Source: Candidatus Thermoflexus tengchongensis (GTDB lineage: Bacteria; Chloroflexota; Anaerolineae; Thermoflexales; Thermoflexaceae). From it: 48,693 nt of DNA. The DNA lies in NCBI GenBank assembly GCA_016842085.1, contig JAEVEX010000009.1, positions 1 through 48,693 of the forward strand, given 5' to 3'. Below are positions 9,120-17,102 of this stretch, one piece after another. Below the pieces are notes generated by a model. The model saw only the letters and a program-made list of their open reading frames with translations. It was not told the origin of the DNA and ran no database searches. Numbering within the stretch: position 1 is the stretch's first letter; every line of letters begins with the position of its first letter. The translations under genes and the position numbers were made by a program.

Positions 9120-10166
9120 ATGACCCCAGCTCTTCAACGCGTGGCCCTCATCGGGTTTGGAGCGGTGGGGCGTGCCCTCGCCCGGCTGCTCCTGAGAAAG
9201 CATGAGGAGATCCGTCAGCGATATGATCTCGACATCCGGGTCACCGGGATCATCACCGCTCGCCGGGGAGCGGCCTGGGATCCGGAGGGACTGGACCTGG
9301 CCGACGCCCTGGAGGCAGTGGAGCGGGGCGGGGATCTGAGCACCCTCAGCCGAAGCCCGGCCCCGCGGGAGACCATAGCCTTCATTGAGCGCTGTCCGGC
9401 GGATGTGGTGGTGGAGATCACTGTCCTGGATCCCCGCACGGGGCAGCCGGCCACCGACCACGTGCGGGCGGCCCTGCGCTCGGGTCGGCATGTGGTGACC
9501 GCCAACAAGGGCCCTCTGGCCTTCGCCTACCGGGAGCTGCGGGAGCTTGCCCGCTCCCTCGGCCGCGCGTTTCTCTTCGAGTCCACGGTCATGGACGGCG
9601 CCCCGCTGTTCAGTCTGGTTCGCGAGGGGTTGCCGGCCACCCGCATCCTGGGGTTCCGGGCCATCCTCAACAGCACCACCAATTTCATCCTCACCCGGAT
9701 GGAGGAGGGGATCCCCTTTGAGGAGGCTGTTCGGCAGGCCCAGGCCATCGGTATCGCCGAGGCGGATCCATCGAACGATATCGATGGCTGGGATGCGGCG
9801 GTCAAGACCTGTGTGCTGGCCAATGTGTGGATGGAGGCCGATCTGCGGCCCGATCAGGTGGAACGGACCGGCATCCGGGGGATCCGGCCGGAGGATCTGG
9901 TGGCGGCGCAACAGGAGGGGCGGCGGATCAAGCTGGTGTGCACGGCGGAGCGGGGCGCGGATGGGGCGGTGCAGGCCCGGGTGGCCCCGGAAGCCGTCCC
10001 GCTGGAGGATCTCCTGGCCCATGTGCGCGGGACCTCGTCGGTGATCACCCTGCGCACGGATACCTTAAAACAGCTCACTCTGATTGAGCATGAGCCCGAG
10101 CCTGCCCAGACGGCCTTCGGGATCCTGGCCGATCTCATCAACGTCGCGCGGGGCCATTGGGGGTAG
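9120..10166 (+). CDS. hom: Homoserine dehydrogenase
   Basis: This enzyme reduces aspartate semialdehyde to homoserine with NAD(P)H in threonine and methionine synthesis. The ATG at 9120 follows GGGAGGGAGG. The product has 348 residues and lacks the C-terminal ACT domain present in feedback-regulated forms. The nucleotide-binding loop is VALIGFGAVGRALA. The catalytic region shows TANKGPLAF, NSTTNFILTRM and EADPSNDIDGWDAAVK, which carry the conserved lysines and acidic residues. No other gene of the pathway is adjacent. The short form suggests control by expression rather than by threonine, but that is an inference. Confidence 0.94.
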   Translation: MTPALQRVALIGFGAVGRALARLLLRKHEEIRQRYDLDIRVTGIITARRGAAWDPEGLDLADALEAVERGGDLSTLSRSPAPRETIAFIERCPADVVVEITVLDPRTGQPATDHVRAALRSGRHVVTANKGPLAFAYRELRELARSLGRAFLFESTVMDGAPLFSLVREGLPATRILGFRAILNSTTNFILTRMEEGIPFEEAVRQAQAIGIAEADPSNDIDGWDAAVKTCVLANVWMEADLRPDQVERTGIRGIRPEDLVAAQQEGRRIKLVCTAERGADGAVQARVAPEAVPLEDLLAHVRGTSSVITLRTDTLKQLTLIEHEPEPAQTAFGILADLINVARGHWG

Positions 10167-10170
10167 GGAA

Positions 10171-10402
10171 CGCCGATTGGAAATCGGCCTCGCGAGGCGC
10201 TTTGCGCCGGGCGTGGGCTTGTGCGCCGATTGAAATCGGCCTGGTTAGGCGCTTCGCGCCGGATGCCGGCCTTCGCCGGCATGAAAACCGCCTTTCGGCC
10301 GGCGCAGGCCGGCCATCGGCCGAAGGCCTCTTGGGGTCGAATTCATTCGACGCTCAGGCCGGCCATTGGCCAAAGGCCTTTGAGGTCGAATTCATTCGAC
10401 GC
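10171..10402. repeat. Palindromic repeat island A (two heads, two tails)
   Basis: The gene-free stretch 10167-10565 begins with modular inverted repeats. Head hairpins CCGAT..ATCGG start near 10172 and 10224. Each is followed by GGCGC/GCGCC arms. A longer hairpin ATGCCGGC-CTTC-GCCGGCAT lies at about 10263-10282. GGCCGGCGCAGGCCGGCC-type palindromes follow, and two copies of GTCGAATTCATTCGAC lie at 10336-10351 and 10385-10400. The same modules recur in the same order at 29161-29579. No protein is coded here. A TATAAT at 10434-10439, just past the island, may be the -10 box of the regulator gene that follows. Confidence 0.85.
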
Positions 10403-10565
10403 CTGTGTAACCCACACCGATATGAGCGTCGGTTATAATAAAAATAACCCGCGCGATCCAATCCGCTGGAGAGGGCGCAGCAGACCCTGCATGATGGCGT
10501 TCATCGGGCGAGATTGGAGTGGGCGGTGAAGGATGAACCAGCTCTGACCCTGGAGGGGCCCAGGG

Positions 10566-13500
10566 ATGGAAGCAAACAGAGTCCTGGCGGTTTTTCAGAT
10601 CCGTCCGCATCTGATCCGGCGAGTACAGGAGGGGCTGCATCAGGGAACGGTATGGGTCTCCGCGCCGCCCGGCTATGGCAAGAGCATGCTCCTGCGGTCC
10701 CTGGAGCTCCACCTCCCCGGCAGTCGATATCTCCCGTTGACCCCCTCCGCGATCGATCCCGGGAACCTGCAGGAGGTCCTGGCGTCGCTGGAGCCGGCCC
10801 GTCTTCGTCTCCTCGATGATGTCCATCTCCTTGCGGATGGCCCGGAGGCCCTGCGCGATCTCCGGGAGGCCATCGCCCGGGCCCCGGATCGCTGGGTGAT
10901 CGCCGGACGCTGGATCCCGGAGCCTCTCTGCGAGGGCCCCTTCCTGCAGACCTGGCTCACGGAAGCGGAGCTGGCCTTTTCGATCCCTGAGGTCGCCATG
11001 GCCCTCGGGGTGGATCGGGAGACGGCTGCCCGGATCCATGCCCGCACCCGGGGCTGGCCGATCGTGATCGCGCTCCTCGCCCAGCCCGATGCGAACCGTC
11101 CTCTCCCGGAGCGCTGGCCGGAAGCCCAGGATCGGCTGTTTGAGGAGCTGGCGCGTTCCCTGCTTCGAGCCCTTCCGGAAGCGCTCCGGATATTTCTCTT
11201 CCGCACCGCGGTTCCCCTGATGTTCAACCTCAGCCTGGCCGCAGCGCTCTTCGAGGACCATCCGGAGCTCCAGGCCCGGCTTCCGAACCTGCTCGCGGAA
11301 GCTCAGCGGCGCCGGTTGTTTCTGGAGCCCGCCAGCCCCCCGGATCGCTGGCGTTACCACGAGCTGTTCCGGGAGTTCCTGTTGCGCCACGGGCCGGAGC
11401 CCCTTCCTCCGCTGTTCGCTCGAGCGATGGCCTGGTTCGAAGGGCAGGGAGATCTGGAGATGGCCATCGAACATGCGCTGGCGGGGAGATTAGAGGCGGA
11501 GGCGGTCCGGTTGCTGCGGGCCCTGCCGGATGCCTTCATCTGGGATCGGGGGCGGCGGCGGACGTTCCAGCGCTGGGTGATGAGCCTCCGGGAACCTGCG
11601 CGCCGGGAGGCTCCGGATCTGATGCTCCGCCTGGGCAAGGAGCTGCATCGGGCCGGCCACTGGGAAGAAGGCCGGGCCGTCCTCCGGGAAGTGCTGACGT
11701 GGGCAGAGCAGCAGGAGGATGCTGCGCTGCGGGATCAGGCCTCTCTGATGCTGGCCTCGGTGCTCTACATTGAAGGCCGATTTGGGGAAAGCCTGGCCTG
11801 GAGCATGCAGAGGCTTCAGCAGATCCATTCCCCCAGGCTCCGCATGCGGTTGCTGAAAACGGCCGCCGACGCCTGCGCCGGCCTGGGACGATTGAGCGAG
11901 GCCCGCCGCCTCTATCGAGAGGCGATGGCCCTGGCGGAGGAGCTGGGAGATCCGCACTATCCGGTCTTCCTCCGCCATAACCGGGCGGTGGGCGTGGAGA
12001 TCCCTGCCGGGCGCTTCAGGGAGGCGCGAGGTTTGCTTGCCGCCAACGCCCCTTACTACGAGGGACGGCCTGCGCAACGGATCACCCACCTCATCGGGTG
12101 GGCCATGCTCGCGATCGAAAGGGGAGCCTGGGCGGAGCTGGAACAGATCCTCGGGGAGATCGAGGCCCTGGCCCGGGAGGTGGAAGAAGGCCAGGCCAGC
12201 AATGATTTCTGGTTCTGGTGGTGCCGGGCGATGGGCGCCATCGGCCAGGGACGATGGGAGGAGGCCGCCTCCGCCTTCACCCATGCGGAGGACCTGGTCC
12301 GCGGGCATCCCGAGCGGGAGGGCTTTCTGGCCCAGGCGCAGGCCTGGCAGGCCCGCCGACAGGGACGCCCGGAGGACGCGATCCGGATCGCAGAGCAGGC
12401 CCTCCCGCGCCTCGATGGCGCTCCCCTCGCCCGGGCCCTGGTCGCCCTGGAACGGGACCTGGCGGCTCAGGCGATGGGACGGGTCGAGAACCATCCCGCC
12501 GTGGAGACCCTCATCGCCGCGCGGGCGGGAGCGTCCTTCCTCCGGCTTCGGGCGTTGCGGGCCCTTCAGGCCCACGCGGTCGGGGATCCCCGCTGGCGCC
12601 GCCACCTCCAGGCGGCCCTCCGCCACCTCAGTCGGGAGGATCTGCTGTCGGCCCGCGATCCGGAGCTGGGAACGGCTTTCTGGCTCCTGTGTCTGAAGGA
12701 AGGAATCGGCGAGGAGGAGGCCATCCGCGCCCTGGGCGGCCTGCGGCCCTTTCCAGCCCTCCGGGAGCTGTTGCGGGATCCCCGGGAACAGGTTCGCCGT
12801 GCGGCGGCGCGGGCCCTGGCGGCCACCCGGGAGGAGGCGGCGATGCTGCTCCTGCAGGACGCTCTGCGCCGGGAGCGCCACCCGGCAATCCGCAAAGCCC
12901 TGGAAGGCGCCCTTCAGTTCCTCGAATCCCTGCCGCCGCCGCCCCTCGAGATCCGGCTGCTCGGCCGCTTTGAGGTCCGGCGGGGTGGAGAACTTCTCCC
13001 GGAGTCCATCTGGCCCCGACCGGCCGTGGCCCGGCTTCTGCAATACTTCGCCCTCCACCGGCGCCAGTGGCTCCCCCGGGAGCGTATCCTGGAGGACCTG
13101 TGGCCCGAGCGGGATCCAGAAGATGCCGGGGAGATCTTCCGGCGGTTGTTCTCATGGCTCCATCAGGTCCTGGAGCCCGCCATGCGCCCCAAAGGGCCTT
13201 TCCGCTATTTTGACGTCAAGGGCGATACCCTGCGCTTCGATCCCCACGACGTGGTAGAGGTGGATGTGGAGCGGATCGAGGCGGAGATCCGGCGGGCGCT
13301 GGTCACCCGCCCGATGCCTCAGGAGACATGGGCAGCTCTGGCGAAGCGACTGGAGGAGTGGCCGCTGCTGCTGCCCGATCGGCCCTACGAAGCCTGGCTG
13401 ATTCCCTATCAGGAACGCTGGCGGGCCCTGCGGACGGAAGCCGCCCAGGCGCTGGCGGAGGATGCCCTGGTCCTCCAGGAGCTGGACGCCGCCATCCGCT

Positions 13501-13706
13501 GGGCGGAGCGCGCCATCGAGGATGCGCCCTGGCTGGAGGAAGGCTATCAGGTTTTGATGCGGGCGTGGGCCCGCCAGGGGCATCGATCACGCGCCCTGTG
13601 GATTTACGAGCAGGCTGTGGAGGCCCTTCGCCGGGAGCTCCAGGCCGCTCCCTCCCCGCTCACCCACTGGCTCGCCGAGCGCCTCCGCCGGGGTGAGCCG
13701 ATCTGA
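10566..13706 (+). CDS. Giant ATPase-TPR-SARP/BTAD transcriptional regulator
   Basis: The 1046-residue product has the layout of MalT/SARP-type regulators. An STAND-like ATPase comes first, with Walker A SAPPGYGKSML (about 32-42) and Walker B LRLLDDVHLL. Helical TPR-like repeats fill roughly residues 290-640 and HEAT-like repeats about 715-790 (DPREQVRRAAARALAATREEA). From about residue 792 there is an OmpR-like winged helix (IRLLGRFEVRRGG) followed by a BTAD domain (VEVDVERIEAEI and its TPR hairpins). The DNA-binding end is thus C-terminal. Such proteins switch on genes when a ligand or partner releases the ATPase. The ATG at 10566 has GGAGGGG upstream. The target genes may be the adjacent membrane-protein genes, which is inference from position only. 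Confidence 0.88.
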   Translation: MEANRVLAVFQIRPHLIRRVQEGLHQGTVWVSAPPGYGKSMLLRSLELHLPGSRYLPLTPSAIDPGNLQEVLASLEPARLRLLDDVHLLADGPEALRDLREAIARAPDRWVIAGRWIPEPLCEGPFLQTWLTEAELAFSIPEVAMALGVDRETAARIHARTRGWPIVIALLAQPDANRPLPERWPEAQDRLFEELARSLLRALPEALRIFLFRTAVPLMFNLSLAAALFEDHPELQARLPNLLAEAQRRRLFLEPASPPDRWRYHELFREFLLRHGPEPLPPLFARAMAWFEGQGDLEMAIEHALAGRLEAEAVRLLRALPDAFIWDRGRRRTFQRWVMSLREPARREAPDLMLRLGKELHRAGHWEEGRAVLREVLTWAEQQEDAALRDQASLMLASVLYIEGRFGESLAWSMQRLQQIHSPRLRMRLLKTAADACAGLGRLSEARRLYREAMALAEELGDPHYPVFLRHNRAVGVEIPAGRFREARGLLAANAPYYEGRPAQRITHLIGWAMLAIERGAWAELEQILGEIEALAREVEEGQASNDFWFWWCRAMGAIGQGRWEEAASAFTHAEDLVRGHPEREGFLAQAQAWQARRQGRPEDAIRIAEQALPRLDGAPLARALVALERDLAAQAMGRVENHPAVETLIAARAGASFLRLRALRALQAHAVGDPRWRRHLQAALRHLSREDLLSARDPELGTAFWLLCLKEGIGEEEAIRALGGLRPFPALRELLRDPREQVRRAAARALAATREEAAMLLLQDALRRERHPAIRKALEGALQFLESLPPPPLEIRLLGRFEVRRGGELLPESIWPRPAVARLLQYFALHRRQWLPRERILEDLWPERDPEDAGEIFRRLFSWLHQVLEPAMRPKGPFRYFDVKGDTLRFDPHDVVEVDVERIEAEIRRALVTRPMPQETWAALAKRLEEWPLLLPDRPYEAWLIPYQERWRALRTEAAQALAEDALVLQELDAAIRWAERAIEDAPWLEEGYQVLMRAWARQGHRSRALWIYEQAVEALRRELQAAPSPLTHWLAERLRRGEPI

Positions 13707-13800
13707 AAACAGCCCCCGTTGTTCACAGCATGTTCCCAGCCCCCGCCTATGCTATGTTCCGCATCCGGAAAACATCCTCAGAACCTTCCGGGAGGGAGCG

Positions 13801-14661
13801 ATGTCGAGCATGGAGTCATCCGGATCTTCAGGAGGAAGCCGGCTGCCGCTGCTGGTGGGGGGCGGATGCGCCGGGTTGCTCTTCCTCGGGCTGGCGATCC
13901 TCGGCCTGGTGATCTGTGGGGTCGGTGTTCTGGCCCTCCAGGGCCAGAACCGGCAGCCCGTGCGGCCGGCCACCCCGGCCGTCCGACCAGCTGGCACGCC
14001 CGGTGTGTCGGGCGGAGGGCCTAGCGGCGGAGGTCCGGGGGGCGGGCCGGTCGTCCCTGCCCCCTCGCCCGGGCCCGGCGGCGGGCCGATGGGCGGCGGG
14101 CCCCAGGGCGGCCCCGGCGGGCCGGTCGCACCCGCGCCGGGTGGGCCCTCAGGGATGCCCCCTGAAGGGCCTTCCGCAACAGGGGGTGAAGGGTTCACGC
14201 TGGTTCAAACGGGCGGCTACACCTGCGATGTCAACGCCAACCAGTGCCAGCCCCTGACCTCCGGGGCCGGATCCGCCATCCAGGTCCGTGCCATGGGGGA
14301 TGGGAGCATCCAGGTGCAGTTCCCCTTCGGCGGCCTGCGGATCAACCGGGATTGCTCCCTGGTGGACCAGCCGGGCTACACCCTGTTCCCATGCCCCTTC
14401 TTCCCCAACGTGCAGGGGTTCCAGGGGCTGCTGGTCACCGCCCAGGGCGCCCAGCCGATCCACACGCCGTTCCAATACGCGCTGATCGATACGGATTTCG
14501 ATCAGGACGGTGTGGTAAACGAGCCCGGCTACTTCAGCCACAGCAGCGGGAGCATGGCCTTTGAGGCCTACCGGGAGGACGGCACCCTGAAGTTCGCCGG
14601 CTACATCGTCGACACCGGGAACTACACCTACCTGTATGTGTTCACCTATGCCGCCCGCTGA
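13801..14661 (+). CDS. Membrane-anchored protein with Gly/Pro-rich linker, unknown family
   Basis: I do not recognise this family. The ATG at 13801 follows GGGAGGGAG and gives 286 residues. A single membrane helix lies at about 18-42 (LPLLVGGGCAGLLFLGLAIL and on), probably with the C-terminus outside. A long glycine- and proline-rich linker runs to about residue 120. A globular domain of about 165 residues follows, with four cysteines (YTCDVNANQCQPL, INRDCSLV, LFPCPFF) and several YxYxYxF-like strands, which suggests a beta-rich extracellular domain held by disulfides. It lies 39 bases ahead of the first PrsW-like gene and may be its partner or substrate, which is inference. Confidence 0.75.
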   Translation: MSSMESSGSSGGSRLPLLVGGGCAGLLFLGLAILGLVICGVGVLALQGQNRQPVRPATPAVRPAGTPGVSGGGPSGGGPGGGPVVPAPSPGPGGGPMGGGPQGGPGGPVAPAPGGPSGMPPEGPSATGGEGFTLVQTGGYTCDVNANQCQPLTSGAGSAIQVRAMGDGSIQVQFPFGGLRINRDCSLVDQPGYTLFPCPFFPNVQGFQGLLVTAQGAQPIHTPFQYALIDTDFDQDGVVNEPGYFSHSSGSMAFEAYREDGTLKFAGYIVDTGNYTYLYVFTYAAR

Positions 14662-14700
14662 GGGAGGACATCCCTTCGCCGCACGGAAAGGAGGTGCGCA

Positions 14701-15675
14701 ATGGCTGCATCCGGGATCGCGGCGCTGGGGGTCGCGATGGTCGGCGCGCTGATCCCCACCGCCGTCTTCGCGGGCGTGATGTGGTGGTTCGATCGCTATG
14801 AAAAAGAGCCGTTGACCCTCATGGGCGTGGCGGCCCTCTGGGGCAGCCTTTCGGCGATGGCCATCGTCCTGCTGCGGCCGCTGATCCTCGCGGGAGGGGC
14901 CGCGCTCTTCGATCCGCTGGCCACAGGGACCTGGGGGAACGCGGTTCTGCTGCCGGCGCTGGAGGAGATCGTGAAGGGGCTGTTTCTTCTGGGGTTCTTC
15001 CTGCTGTATGCCCGGGAGATCGACAGCCTCTACGATGGCTTCCTTTACGGCGCGCTGACGGGCTTCGCCTTCGCCGCCGCGGACACGATCCTGGGGGCCC
15101 CAGCCCGAGGCTGGGGTCTGGGCGAGGCCCTGGGGCGGACCGCCGTGCTGGGCCTGGCGCAGGCGTTCTTCACCGCCTGGATCGGCCTGGGGCTCACCGC
15201 AGCGCGGTTGAGCCGGGGACCCTCCCGGTGGGCGTGGCCGGTCCTGGGCCTTCTGGCGGCGATCGGTTTCCACAGCCTGCGAGAGCTGGCCATCATCCCC
15301 ACCCTCTGGAACCCGGGGCTGGCCGGGCTGCGGACGCTGGTGAACACCCTGGGGGTTCTGCTGTTGATCGGCATTGTGGTTTACGGGATGGGCCGGGAGC
15401 GGGCCTGGATCGCCCGGTATCTGGCGGAGGAAGTCTCCGCCGGCGTCCTCCCGGCGGCCCTGTATGAGACCCTCCGATCGCCGACCGGCTGGCTCGCCTA
15501 TCGCTGGGGTCCGCTCCTCCGGGGCGACACGACGACCTGGCGGCGGCGCGGGCAGCAGCTCCAGGTCGCCGCCGAGCTGGCCTTCCGCAAGCACCAGCGG
15601 GCCATCCTCGGCGAGGCCCGCTGGGAGAGCGAGATCCAGCGCCTGCGGGAGGTCCTGCGCCGCCTGACCCCATAG
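14701..15675 (+). CDS. PrsW-family membrane protein with degenerate active-site motifs
   Basis: The 324-residue polytopic protein is clearly a paralogue of the next gene. Both share WWFDRxEKEPL, REIDSLYDGFLYG and a near-identical cytosolic tail (LAFRKHQR, LGEARWE, EIQRLRE). PrsW proteins are intramembrane metalloproteases that cleave anti-sigma factors. This copy keeps the EExxK motif (E88, E89, K92) and H191. The conserved EN pair is D128-T129 and the first conserved histidine is Q154. The fourth motif reads FHSLREL rather than FHALHNT. It is therefore probably inactive, or it works as a pseudoprotease that binds substrate or the active partner. AAGGAGG precedes the start. Confidence 0.85.
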   Translation: MAASGIAALGVAMVGALIPTAVFAGVMWWFDRYEKEPLTLMGVAALWGSLSAMAIVLLRPLILAGGAALFDPLATGTWGNAVLLPALEEIVKGLFLLGFFLLYAREIDSLYDGFLYGALTGFAFAAADTILGAPARGWGLGEALGRTAVLGLAQAFFTAWIGLGLTAARLSRGPSRWAWPVLGLLAAIGFHSLRELAIIPTLWNPGLAGLRTLVNTLGVLLLIGIVVYGMGRERAWIARYLAEEVSAGVLPAALYETLRSPTGWLAYRWGPLLRGDTTTWRRRGQQLQVAAELAFRKHQRAILGEARWESEIQRLREVLRRLTP

Positions 15676-15712
15676 GGATTCGGGGCTCACCTTTTTCGTT
15701 CGGAGACTGGCC

Positions 15713-16744
15713 ATGGAGAACCAGAGCGGATTCCCGCTCATTGCCCTCTGTCTGGCACCGTTGCTGGCCTTCGGGCCGATGGTGCTCTATGCCGCCTTCG
15801 CCTGGTGGTTCGATCGCTTCGAGAAGGAGCCCCTCTGGCTGATCGGGGCGGCTTTCCTGTGGGGCAGCGTCCCCACCGTATTGCTCGCCCTGTGCGCCCA
15901 GATCCCGACCTTCGGCGTGCTGGGCGCCGTCCTCGGAAAGGGCGCGGGGAGCGCGATGGGCAGCATCCTTGTCGCTCCCTTCACCGAGGAGCTCTTCAAG
16001 GGCCTTTTCGTCTTCCTGCTTTTCCTCCTGTATCGCCGGGAGATCGACAGTCTCTATGACGGCTTCCTCTACGGCTCCCTGGTGGGCTTCGGCTTCGCCG
16101 CCACGGAGAACGTCCTCTACTTCCTGAGCGCCGCCTCCGCGGGCGGGCTCTCCGGGATGTTCGGCAATTTCATCGCCCGGGCGATCGTCTTCGGCCTGAA
16201 CCACGCGGCCTACACGGCCCTCACCGGCCTGGGGTTCGCCGCCGCCCGCCTGTCGCGCTCGACGCTGACCCGCCTCGCCGCTCCGGTCCTGGGCCTGGGC
16301 GGGGCCATGGCCTTCCACGCCCTGCACAACACCACCGCCACGCTGACCGAAGCCACGGGATCCCTGCTGTTCTGCCTGCTGTGGATCCCCTTCGACTGGC
16401 TGGGGGCGCTGCTGATCTTCGCCATCGCCCTCTATGGGCTGACGCGGGAGCGGCGCTGGCTGCAGCAGTATCTTCGGGAGGAAGTGAGCGCCGGGGTGCT
16501 CCCGGAGGCCCTCTACCGGCAGTGTGCCTCGATCTTCGGGCGGATCGGCGGACGGTGGGGGGCGTTGCTGCGGGGCGATATGGCGACCTTCTGGCGGCTC
16601 GGGCGGATCTACGCGCTGGCGACGGAGCTGGCTTTCCGCAAGCACCAGCGGATCGTCCTCGGGGAAGCCCGCTGGGAGCCGGAGATCCAGCGCCTGCGGG
16701 AGGCCCTGCGCCGGGAGATCGGAATGGCCGCGGAAGCCCGTTGA
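15713..16744 (+). CDS. PrsW-family intramembrane metalloprotease
   Basis: This 343-residue copy keeps all visible family motifs: EExxK as E92-E93-K96, GFGFAATEN with E132-N133, H164 in NHAAYTA, and H202 with N206 in FHALHN. About eight to nine membrane helices precede a soluble tail of about 90 residues. PrsW of Bacillus subtilis cleaves the anti-sigma factor RsiW; the substrate here is unknown, and no sigma/anti-sigma pair is in the window. It starts 37 bases after the degenerate copy. The pair most likely arose by tandem duplication and may form a heterodimer. Confidence 0.9.
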   Translation: MENQSGFPLIALCLAPLLAFGPMVLYAAFAWWFDRFEKEPLWLIGAAFLWGSVPTVLLALCAQIPTFGVLGAVLGKGAGSAMGSILVAPFTEELFKGLFVFLLFLLYRREIDSLYDGFLYGSLVGFGFAATENVLYFLSAASAGGLSGMFGNFIARAIVFGLNHAAYTALTGLGFAAARLSRSTLTRLAAPVLGLGGAMAFHALHNTTATLTEATGSLLFCLLWIPFDWLGALLIFAIALYGLTRERRWLQQYLREEVSAGVLPEALYRQCASIFGRIGGRWGALLRGDMATFWRLGRIYALATELAFRKHQRIVLGEARWEPEIQRLREALRREIGMAAEAR

Positions 16745-16745
16745 A

Positions 16746-16808
16746 GGCTCACACGGAGGCACTGAGCGCACAAAGGTTTTTCCCGCGTTCTCCGTGCCTC
16801 CGTGTGAG
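16746..16808. repeat. Long inverted repeat between convergent genes
   Basis: The stretch opens with CTCACACGGAGGCAC and closes with GTGCCTCCGTGTGAG, a perfect 15-bp stem around about 30 bases. It fills the gap between the PrsW gene and the minus-strand gene that ends at 16816. No clear T run is seen, but a stem of this length could stop transcription from both sides. Confidence 0.7.
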
Positions 16809-16815
16809 ATCCCCC

Positions 16816-17019
16816 TCAATCCCCTGATGTCGCTACCGGGGGACCCTCCATCCATAGCCGGAGGATGCGGGGCAGATCCCCAAGGTCCCGGAAGATCCAC
16901 TGGCGCATGGTGGCCGGCTCCGTCACGCGGCCGTAGAGCGCCCCGTCGGGCTCCTGGAAGAGCTGCACCACATAGATCCGCACGATCCGCCGCTGGGGCG
17001 TGGGCTCCATCCCGTTCAT
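16816..17019 (-). CDS. Small conserved-looking protein of unknown function (67 aa)
   Basis: I do not recognise it. The ATG at 17019 follows GGGAGG. The 67-residue product begins MNGMEPTPQRRIVRIYVVQL and continues as a small alpha/beta protein with a motif-like stretch FQEPDGALYGRVTEP and a helix DLPRILRLWME. It carries no membrane segment. The frame extends upstream as a shadow of the next gene, but the clean ribosome site and sensible composition begin here. It is the last gene of the minus-strand cluster that starts near 23415, and shares its direction. Confidence 0.7.
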   Translation of the reverse strand: MNGMEPTPQRRIVRIYVVQLFQEPDGALYGRVTEPATMRQWIFRDLGDLPRILRLWMEGPPVATSGD

Positions 17020-17102
17020 CGGAACCTCCCGAAGAGGGGATCTCTTCCCCTCCGATTTTCCCCGAAAGGTCGGAACAGCCCGGGAACAGAAGGGTGGCCA
17101 GC

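Noticed and set aside
7992-10022. 676-codon minus-strand frame opposite the glycoside hydrolase and hom
   Set aside because: It spans two well-supported plus-strand genes and their gap, and its composition is that of an antisense shadow.
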